From positions 1 through 36,639 of the forward strand of contig CACPQG010000005.1 in assembly GCA_902636025.1 (NCBI GenBank): a stretch of DNA of 36,639 nucleotides. The letters run 5' to 3'. The stretch comes from an uncultured Pelagibacteraceae bacterium (lineage in GTDB: Bacteria; Pseudomonadota; Alphaproteobacteria; Pelagibacterales; Pelagibacteraceae). The translations under genes were made by a program, and so were the position numbers. This document shows positions 30,079-36,639 of the stretch, piece after piece. Position 1 is the first letter of the stretch, and each line of letters opens with the position of its first letter. The notes beneath the pieces are model-generated. The model was not told the origin of the DNA, did no database searches, and saw only the letters and a program-made list of their open reading frames with translations.

Positions 30079-33071
30079 GATCTCACTCTCTCCCCTTTTG
30101 GATCTACATAGTGTGATGATACAATTTCAACTGCTATAGTTTTATTTTTTAGTGGAGACATAGCATATAGTTTTGAGCCAATCATATTTTTTCCATCTTT
30201 TAAAATAGCTAAAGAAAATGGGTTGTTATGCTCAACACTCCAACAGGAAGCCGAAATATGTCCTAGCTTTGGATTAGGTAACTTTCCTTTAGGATCTTTT
30301 ACAAGATGTGACCCCTCTGGAATACTTGTTTTTTTATCTAATGGAACTACTCCTACTAATCTTTGTCTATCCTTTTCGTTATAGGCTTTTTTCAATAAAG
30401 ATCTTTTACCTATAAAGTCTTTTTTCTTACTTACTAAACCATCTAAACCTGTATCATAAGGAATTGTTCTTCCATCTAATTCTGATCCAGCAACGTGGCC
30501 CATTTCTATTCTAAGAGTTGATAAAGCTTCAGTTCCATATGGTTGCAAATCAAAATCTTTACCAATTTCAATAATTTTTTCCCACATAAAGTTTCCATTA
30601 TCTGACTCAACATTTACTTCATATGCGAGCTCTCCAGAAAATGAAATTCGAAATATTCTCGCATTAACACCAAATAAATTTGCCTCTACAAATCCCATAA
30701 ATGGTAATCCTTCATTAGAAACATCTGTATCTGAAAAAAGTTTTTGTAATAAATCTCTAGACTTTGGTCCTGCAATAGCAGCACCAGCCCACTGTTCGGT
30801 TGTTGATACAACATTAACATCAAGTTCAGGCCAAACTAGTTGTAAATAGTATTCTAAATGAGACAATACATTAGCTGCTTGAGCAGTAGTAGTTGTCATA
30901 TGGTAATGATGCTCCGAAATCCTTGTAGTTGTTCCGTCATCCATTACAATACCATCTTCTCTAAGCATTACACCATATCTTGCTTTTCCAACTGGTAGTT
31001 TAAGCCATGCATTAGTATAAACTCTATTTAAAAATTCAGCTGCATTGGGACCTTTAATGTCTATTTTTCCAAGCGTTGTTACATCACAAACGCCAACATT
31101 TTTTCGAACGTTTTCAGCTTCTCTTTTAGAGGCTTCAAATAATCCTTCATTTCCTCTTTTGTAGTATCTTGGTCGTAACCAAACGCCAGCATCAACAAAA
31201 ACTGCATTATTTTTTTTATGCCAATTATGCATTGGAGATTTTCTTGTTGGTTTAGAGTGTTTTCCAATTTCTCTTCCTACAATAGCTCCAATAGAAATTG
31301 GTGTATAAGGTGGTCTGAATGTTGTGTGTCCTACTGCAGGAACAACTTTATTTTCTATATTTGATACTAGTTGTAATCCATTAAGATTACTTGTTTTACC
31401 TTGATCAGTAGCCATACCTAACGTTGTATAACGTTTTACGTGCTCAATAGATCTATAGCCTTCTCTAATTGCAAGTTCTATATCTGATACAGCAACATCA
31501 TTCTGAAAATCTAAAAATCTTTTATATTTTTTTCCTTTTGGTAACGGAACACACCAAAACTTATCGTGTTTAGAGTGTTTTTTTTCTGAAACTTTAGGTA
31601 TTTGCTGGCTATTGTTATTATTCGTAATTTCTTTAGATAATTCAAAACCCTTGTCAAAAGAAGTTTTCAATGTTTCTTCTAAAGTAAATACTCCATTTGC
31701 AGAACCCAAGGTTACTTCTTTTTGTTTCGATTTATCTGGCACAAAAGCATCAATTTCTTCTTTAAATTTTGTCTTACCTCCTGATTGAGACGCAAGATGA
31801 ATAGTTGGGGTCCAAAAACCAGAGACGCAAATACAGTCACATTCAATGTTTTTAATTTGATTTAAGTTTTGCTTATCTTCAGATATTTCTGCAATATCAC
31901 AAGATTTTACTTTCTTATAACCTTTGGCTGCAACTACAACATGAGAAAATTTAATATCTATACCAAGAGACTTTGCTTCTTTAATTATTTCTGAGTTACT
32001 GTCTTGTCTACTATCCAATACAATTGGATTAATATTATTTTTTTTAAATTCGATAGCAGTTTCATAAGCACTATCATTGTTAGTAAATACAATAGGTTTT
32101 TTTCCGACTAAAACTCCATAAACTTTCATGTATTCCTTAGCTGCAGATGCTAAGACTACTCCAGGTGTATCATTGTTTCCAAAAACAATTGGTCTTTCTA
32201 TTGATCCTGAAGAAATTACTACTTGTTTTGCTCTAATATACCAAAGTCTTTGTTTAGGAGTAAATTCTTCTGATTTTGGTAGATGGTCTGTTACTCTTTC
32301 AGACATTACTAGCATATTGTGATCATAGTAACCGAAAATTTGAGCTCTATTTTTAACAGTTACATTTGTCATTCCTTTAAGTTCTGTAATAATATTATCA
32401 GCCCATTCTTTTCCACTTTGATTATTAATACTCACATCTGATGTTAATAAACTTCCACCAAATCGAGGCTTATCTTCAGCAAGAATAACTCTTGCACCAT
32501 TTTTTGCTGCAGCATAAGCACTTGCCAATCCAGAGGGTCCAGATCCAGCAATTAATAAATCACAATACTCATATTTATGTTCATATCTTTCCTTGTCATG
32601 TTCTTTTGATGCAACGCCAAAACCTGCTGCTTTTCTGATAAATGGTTCGTATATTCTGTACCAAAAGCTTCTCGGCCACATAAACGTTTTGTAATAAAAA
32701 CCTGCTGGTAAAAATATATTTAAAAAATTATTTATTGCACCAATATCAAAATTTACACTTGGCCAACAATTTACGCTCTTCGCCTCTAAACCCTCAAATA
32801 ATTCCTGTTCAGTTGCTCTTACGTTTGGTTCTGTTTCGCCATTTCTATATAATTGAACAATAGCGTACGGCTCGTCAACACCTGCACCAAAAAAACCCCT
32901 TGGTCTATGATATTTGAAACTTCTTCCAACTAAATGAACACCATTAGCAATTAAAGCAGATGCCAATGTATCTCCCTCATAGCCAAAATATTTTTTTCCA
33001 TTAAATTTAAATGAAAGTTTTTTTTCTCTATTTACTAATCCGATTTTGTCTAATCTATAACTCTGTACCAT
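30075..33071 (-). CDS. soxA: Sarcosine oxidase, alpha subunit
   Basis: The 998-aa subunit has three parts. The N-terminal 100 residues are ferredoxin-like but without cluster cysteines (GRSFKYHRPRGFFGAGVDEP). The NAD(P)-binding domain begins LLIAGSGPSGLASAYAA, with G176-x-G178-x-x-G181. From about residue 610, a GcvT-like domain binds folate (DVTTLGKIDIKGPNA, GVMLREDGIVMDDG, RISFSGELAYEV). Length matches the family. Start and stop share bases with soxD and soxG. It works with BetDAG subunits on the sarcosine produced by dimethylglycine dehydrogenase, with formaldehyde-level carbon captured on THF for Fhs. Confidence 0.93.
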   Translation of the reverse strand: MVQSYRLDKIGLVNREKKLSFKFNGKKYFGYEGDTLASALIANGVHLVGRSFKYHRPRGFFGAGVDEPYAIVQLYRNGETEPNVRATEQELFEGLEAKSVNCWPSVNFDIGAINNFLNIFLPAGFYYKTFMWPRSFWYRIYEPFIRKAAGFGVASKEHDKERYEHKYEYCDLLIAGSGPSGLASAYAAAKNGARVILAEDKPRFGGSLLTSDVSINNQSGKEWADNIITELKGMTNVTVKNRAQIFGYYDHNMLVMSERVTDHLPKSEEFTPKQRLWYIRAKQVVISSGSIERPIVFGNNDTPGVVLASAAKEYMKVYGVLVGKKPIVFTNNDSAYETAIEFKKNNINPIVLDSRQDSNSEIIKEAKSLGIDIKFSHVVVAAKGYKKVKSCDIAEISEDKQNLNQIKNIECDCICVSGFWTPTIHLASQSGGKTKFKEEIDAFVPDKSKQKEVTLGSANGVFTLEETLKTSFDKGFELSKEITNNNNSQQIPKVSEKKHSKHDKFWCVPLPKGKKYKRFLDFQNDVAVSDIELAIREGYRSIEHVKRYTTLGMATDQGKTSNLNGLQLVSNIENKVVPAVGHTTFRPPYTPISIGAIVGREIGKHSKPTRKSPMHNWHKKNNAVFVDAGVWLRPRYYKRGNEGLFEASKREAENVRKNVGVCDVTTLGKIDIKGPNAAEFLNRVYTNAWLKLPVGKARYGVMLREDGIVMDDGTTTRISEHHYHMTTTTAQAANVLSHLEYYLQLVWPELDVNVVSTTEQWAGAAIAGPKSRDLLQKLFSDTDVSNEGLPFMGFVEANLFGVNARIFRISFSGELAYEVNVESDNGNFMWEKIIEIGKDFDLQPYGTEALSTLRIEMGHVAGSELDGRTIPYDTGLDGLVSKKKDFIGKRSLLKKAYNEKDRQRLVGVVPLDKKTSIPEGSHLVKDPKGKLPNPKLGHISASCWSVEHNNPFSLAILKDGKNMIGSKLYAMSPLKNKTIAVEIVSSHYVDPKGERVRS

Positions 33072-33340
33072 TATCCAACTTTTTCTTCTGATTTATAAGT
33101 ATTAAATATTTCATGTGTTGAGGTATCTCTAAGAACTTTTATCCATTGTCTACATCCAGATACATGATGCCAAAGTTCTAAATGTTTTCCTCTTGGGCTT
33201 TTTCTTAAATATACAAATTCATCCCACTCTTGATCTGAAATTTCTTTGTTAAGTTCTGGTCTTTTTACTGAGGCATCTCCACCATAAGCAAATTCATTTT
33301 GAGATCGTAATCCACAATGTGGGCACTTGATGTAAAGCAT
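33071..33340 (-). CDS. soxD: Sarcosine oxidase, delta subunit
   Basis: The 89-aa zinc subunit shows the ligands expected for SoxD: C6 and C9 (CPHCG), H59 and C63 (HVSGCRQWI). The central EFAYGGDASVKRP and the FVYLRKSPRG segments are also typical. It is structural and holds the complex together. The start comes directly after the soxB stop. Confidence 0.94.
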   Translation of the reverse strand: MLYIKCPHCGLRSQNEFAYGGDASVKRPELNKEISDQEWDEFVYLRKSPRGKHLELWHHVSGCRQWIKVLRDTSTHEIFNTYKSEEKVG

Positions 33341-34597
33341 TTAAGAAATCCAAGTTTTTGTTCCAAGACCTTTTTCATCTATGAGATGACCAGTGCTAAA
33401 TCTATCTAGTCTAAAACCAGCGTTTAATTCGTGAACTCTATCTTGTGCTATTGTATGTGCAAAAGTAAAACCTGATGCTGGTGTTGCTTTAAATCCACCA
33501 TAACACCATCCGCAATTTAAATACAATCCTGCAATATGAGTTTTGTCAATTATTGGTGATCCATCCATTGACATATCCATTATGCCACCCCAGGTTCTTA
33601 GCATATTTAACTTACTTAAAAATGGGAACATCGCAATTCCTTCTGTCAATACATGTTGAAGTGTTGGTAAATTTCCTCTTTGCGCATAACTATTATATCC
33701 ATCCAAATCTCCACCCATTACCATCTCACCTTTGTCAGATTGACTACAATAAAAATGTCCAGCACCAAAAGTTACTACATGATCAAGAATTGGTTTGATT
33801 GGTTCAGAAACACAAGCTTGCAGTAAATGAGTTTCAATTGGTAATGTCATATTTAACATTTCTGCTAAAATTGAGGTGCTACCAGCAACACATAAACCAA
33901 CTTTTTTAGTTTTAATATCTCCTCTTGAGGTTTTAATTCCTTTCATTTTTCCATTACTAATATCAAACCCAGTAACTTCACAATGCTGGATTATATCTAC
34001 TCCCATTGAGTCAGCTTGTCTTGCGTAGCCCCAGGCAACGGCATCGTGTCTAGCAGTTCCAGCACTAGGTTGCATCAATGCGCCAAATATTGGGAACCTA
34101 ACATTGTCAGAAAAATCTAAAACTGGAACTTTCTTTTTTACTTCTTCCCGATCGAGCAATACTGCATCAATACCATTTAATCTCATAGAGTTTCCTCTTC
34201 TTGCATATGCATTCATTTGTGCATCAGAATGCGCAAGATTTATAATTCCTCTTGGAGAGAACATTATATTAAAGTTTAAATCTTGAGACATGCTTCTCCA
34301 CAAATCCATCCCTTTCTCGTAAAAAAGACCATTTTCATCGTGCATATAGTTTGATCTTATAATAGTTGTATTTCTCCCAACGTTTCCACCACCAATCCAT
34401 CCTTTTTCTATAACAGCAATATTTGTAATTTTGTGTTCTTTAGCTAAATAATATGCTGTGGCTAAGCCATGACCCCCACCACCAATTATGACGACGTCAT
34501 ATTCTTTTTTTGGTGTTGGATCTTTCCAAGCAACTTCCCAACCTTTATGACCAGAGAATGCATTTTTTATTAAGCTTAAAAATGAATATTTTTGCAT
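33341..34597 (-). CDS. soxB: Sarcosine oxidase, beta subunit
   Basis: The 418-aa catalytic subunit of the DAO fold oxidises sarcosine. The FAD motif VVIIGGGGHGLATAYYLA is at residues 35-52. The IEKGWIGGGNVGRNTTIIRSN segment is the SoxB signature. H184 in TARHDAVAWGYAR lies where the covalent FMN histidine is found in this family. The C-terminus has WGGIMDMSMDGSPIID and NCGWCYGGFKATPASG. It is the first gene of soxBDAG and is divergent from fhs, with a 94-base AT-rich spacer (34598-34691), which must hold the promoters of both. The shared spacer suggests coordinated expression with one-carbon use. Confidence 0.95.
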   Translation of the reverse strand: MQKYSFLSLIKNAFSGHKGWEVAWKDPTPKKEYDVVIIGGGGHGLATAYYLAKEHKITNIAVIEKGWIGGGNVGRNTTIIRSNYMHDENGLFYEKGMDLWRSMSQDLNFNIMFSPRGIINLAHSDAQMNAYARRGNSMRLNGIDAVLLDREEVKKKVPVLDFSDNVRFPIFGALMQPSAGTARHDAVAWGYARQADSMGVDIIQHCEVTGFDISNGKMKGIKTSRGDIKTKKVGLCVAGSTSILAEMLNMTLPIETHLLQACVSEPIKPILDHVVTFGAGHFYCSQSDKGEMVMGGDLDGYNSYAQRGNLPTLQHVLTEGIAMFPFLSKLNMLRTWGGIMDMSMDGSPIIDKTHIAGLYLNCGWCYGGFKATPASGFTFAHTIAQDRVHELNAGFRLDRFSTGHLIDEKGLGTKTWIS

Positions 34598-34691
34598 AAA
34601 TTATTATAACTAATTTTAATTTATTTCTTTAAAAATTATATAATAAAGTATAGAAATCTGTTCCATAATATAAAGCTTAAAGAAAGCATAT

Positions 34692-36380
34692 ATGGGCGCA
34701 GTCAAATCAGACATCGAAATAGCAAGAGCTGCAAAAATGAAGCCTATTAAGGATATTTTAGGCAAAATCAAAGTTCCTGATAATAATAGCAGCTTTAGTC
34801 CTATGGGTAGACATATTGCTAAAATAAACCTTGAATACTTAAATAAATTAAAAAATAAAAAAGATGGACATCTAATTTTAGTAACCGCTATTACTCCTAC
34901 TCCTGCGGGAGAGGGAAAAACAACTACCTCTGTTGGTTTACATGATGGGCTTAACAAAATTGGTAAAAAATCAATAGTATGTTTAAGAGAGCCTAGTCTC
35001 GGACCATCGTTTGGTATGAAGGGAGGGGCTGCTGGAGGAGGTTATGCTCAAGTAGTACCTATGGAACAAATTAATTTACATTTTACTGGAGACTTTCATG
35101 CCATTACATCAGCTCACAATTTGCTATCTGCATTAATTGATAATCACATATATTGGGGTAACAAACTTAAAATTGATGATAATAGAATTGTTTGGAAAAG
35201 AGTTATGGATATGAATGACAGAGCTTTAAGATTCATAAATATAAATACTAAAGGTGTTGCAAAAGAATTCCCTAGAGAAGATGGCTTTGATATTACAGTT
35301 GCATCAGAGGTCATGGCAATTTTTTGCCTATCAAATGATTTAAAAGATTTAGAAAAAAGAATCGGAAATATAACAATCGCATACAATACCGATGGCAAAC
35401 CTATTTATGCAAAAGATCTAAATGCCCAAGGACCAATGACTGTACTTTTAAAAGATGCAATAAGACCAAACGTAACCCAAACTTTAGAAAATAATCCCGC
35501 ATTAATCCATGGAGGACCTTTTGCTAATATTGCGCATGGATGTAATTCAGTAATTGCAACAAAGTCTGCTTTAAAACTTGCTGACTATGTTGTTACAGAG
35601 GCTGGGTTTGGCGCAGATCTAGGTGCTGAAAAATTTTTAGATATTAAATGTAGAAAATCAAATTTAAAGCCAAGTTGTGTGGTTATTGTTGCAACAATAA
35701 GAGCATTAAAAATGCATGGAGGTGTTGAAAAAGAAAATTTAAAAAACGAAAATGTCGAAGCACTAAAAAAAGGATTAGTAAATTTGGAAAGACACATAAG
35801 TAATATAAAAAAATTTGGATTAACGCCAATTGTAGCTATTAATAGTTTCATTTTAGATACAAAAAAAGAAATATCCGCTGTAAAGGATTTTTGCAAAAGT
35901 CAAAAAGTTGAAGTCAGCGAGTCTACACATTGGGCAGATGGTGGAAAGGGTGCAAAAGATTTAGCTAAAAAAGTTGTTAAGATATGCAAAGTTTCAAAAA
36001 AGAAAAATTTTAAGTTTTTATATAAGGATAATCAATCATTGTGGAGCAAAGTGGAAACTATTGCAAAAGAGATATACAAAGCAAGTTCAATTACTTCAGA
36101 TGAAAATGTCAAAAAACAGTTAAAAATATTTGAGGATAATGGATATGGAAAATTACCTGTATGTATAGCTAAAACTCAGTACAGTTTTTCAGTTGATCCT
36201 AAATTAAAAGGAGCTCCTACAGGTCATGAAATTTCTATAAGAGAAGTAAGATTATCATCTGGTGCTGAGTTTATTGTTGTAGTTTGTGGATCAATTATGA
36301 CAATGCCTGGTTTACCAAGAGTTCCTGCCGCTGATAAAATTAAACTAAATAAAAAAGGTGATATAGAAGGATTATTTTAA
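34692..36380 (+). CDS. fhs: Formate-tetrahydrofolate ligase
   Basis: The 562-aa enzyme links formate, ATP and THF to 10-formyl-THF, or runs backwards to make ATP from formyl-THF. Its nucleotide-binding segment [12 protein letters not shown] begins near residue 68. [18 protein letters not shown], the start of the active site, is seen at about 109-126. [19 protein letters not shown] and [14 protein letters not shown] follow. The length is normal (about 557). In this window it can complete oxidation of methyl groups released from betaine, dimethylglycine and sarcosine. Its last nine bases overlap the end of gshB on the other strand. Confidence 0.95.
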   Translation: MGAVKSDIEIARAAKMKPIKDILGKIKVPDNNSSFSPMGRHIAKINLEYLNKLKNKKDGHLILVTAITPTPAGEGKTTTSVGLHDGLNKIGKKSIVCLREPSLGPSFGMKGGAAGGGYAQVVPMEQINLHFTGDFHAITSAHNLLSALIDNHIYWGNKLKIDDNRIVWKRVMDMNDRALRFININTKGVAKEFPREDGFDITVASEVMAIFCLSNDLKDLEKRIGNITIAYNTDGKPIYAKDLNAQGPMTVLLKDAIRPNVTQTLENNPALIHGGPFANIAHGCNSVIATKSALKLADYVVTEAGFGADLGAEKFLDIKCRKSNLKPSCVVIVATIRALKMHGGVEKENLKNENVEALKKGLVNLERHISNIKKFGLTPIVAINSFILDTKKEISAVKDFCKSQKVEVSESTHWADGGKGAKDLAKKVVKICKVSKKKNFKFLYKDNQSLWSKVETIAKEIYKASSITSDENVKKQLKIFEDNGYGKLPVCIAKTQYSFSVDPKLKGAPTGHEISIREVRLSSGAEFIVVVCGSIMTMPGLPRVPAADKIKLNKKGDIEGLF

Positions 36381-36639
36381 ACCTAAACCGTCCCAAAAAT
36401 CTTTTGCTAAATTGTTTCCTGTAAGATCTTTAAACTGAGGTAATCCAGTTGGAGAAGTAACATTTATATCTCCAATGAGGTAACCATCAATTAAATCTAT
36501 TCCTGCAAAATAAATTTTATCTTTTAATAAACTTTTGCCAATTAATGAGGAAATTTTTAATTCTTTTTTACTTAAGCCAGTTTTAAATGCTGTTCCACCT
36601 TGTGAAATATTTGATAAGTTAGATCCTGCTCTTGGAACT
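36372..36639 (-). CDS. gshB: Glutathione synthetase, C-terminal part
   Basis: The gene runs off the right edge. About 88 C-terminal residues are visible. [21 protein letters not shown] resembles the ATP-grasp arginine and glycine-loop region of Gsh[21 protein letters not shown] holds the metal-binding and family-defining INVTSPTG motif. The stop TAA is at 36374-36372, inside the end of fhs. It would join glycine to gamma-glutamylcysteine, so it uses the glycine made by the betaine pathway, but adjacency may be chance. Confidence 0.85.
   Translation of the reverse strand, partial: VPRAGSNLSNISQGGTAFKTGLSKKELKISSLIGKSLLKDKIYFAGIDLIDGYLIGDINVTSPTGLPQFKDLTGNNLAKDFWDGLGLK

Noticed and set aside
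34616-34957. 113-aa open frame opposite the start of fhs
   Set aside because: It is antisense to the conserved nucleotide-binding part of fhs and shows no domain; it is a shadow frame.

Overview
The window comes from a very AT-rich, extremely compact bacterial genome. Most neighbouring genes on the same strand abut or share stop/start bases (TAATG, TGATG, ATGA, GTGA), and no gene-free stretch reaches 300 bases; the longest is 273 bases at 17614-17886. Gene content points to the marine SAR11 clade (Candidatus Pelagibacter, Alphaproteobacteria): an osmolyte ABC transporter, betaine-homocysteine methyltransferase, dimethylglycine dehydrogenase, four-subunit sarcosine oxidase, formate-tetrahydrofolate ligase, GcvT-type demethylase-like proteins, and lysine/asparagine-rich proteins. 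This assignment is inferred from gene content and style; I ran no database search. I saw no rRNA, tRNA, mobile element or CRISPR array.

Layout. 1-1552 (+): the end of a drug/metabolite-type permease coupled to a 2-oxoglutarate/Fe oxygenase. 1558-6113 (-): a nucleotidyltransferase-fold enzyme, a non-heme Fe oxygenase, a carnitine-dehydrogenase-like enzyme, an enoyl-CoA hydratase relative, a CoA-binding protein, MsrA and a flavodoxin-fold quinone reductase. 6154-10688 (-): two tandem paralogous surface proteins, each with a five-repeat propeller-like N-terminal half and a predicted outer-membrane barrel. 10711-17613 (-): an operon of BHMT, dimethylglycine dehydrogenase, a SAM methyltransferase, a Rieske oxygenase, a DddP-like M24 enzyme and a small P-loop kinase. 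17887-22572 (+): betaine-type binding protein and permease, a MetF-like reductase, a DmdA/GcvT-like demethylase and a Yip1-like membrane protein. 22569-25954 (-): a poorly characterised four-gene operon made of a dipeptidase-like protein, a 553-aa protein of unknown family, a DUF3726-like protein and a 51-aa zinc-ribbon protein. 26002-28589 (+): purE, purK and an exported metallo-beta-lactamase-fold hydrolase. 28591-29421 (-): a GNAT acetyltransferase and a small lipoprotein. 29494-34597 (-): soxBDAG. 34692-36380 (+): fhs. 36372-36639 (-): the C-terminus of gshB.

How the genes fit together. The core theme is uptake and stepwise demethylation of methylated osmolytes. The OpuA/ProX-type transporter imports glycine betaine or similar compounds. 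BHMT moves one methyl to homocysteine, dimethylglycine dehydrogenase gives sarcosine, and SoxBDAG gives glycine. The carbon released is captured on tetrahydrofolate and can be oxidised through the MetF-like enzyme and Fhs to formate with ATP gain. The Rieske oxygenase, DddP-like enzyme and DmdA/GcvT-like protein suggest the same locus handles further substrates (DMSP or other betaines), and the carnitine-dehydrogenase-like enzyme suggests a feed into betaine from carnitine.

The least explained parts are the 22569-25954 operon, the tandem propeller-barrel proteins, the oxygenase/nucleotidyltransferase module at 3163-6113, and the BHMT leader, where an upstream 7-base segment can mask the ribosome binding site.
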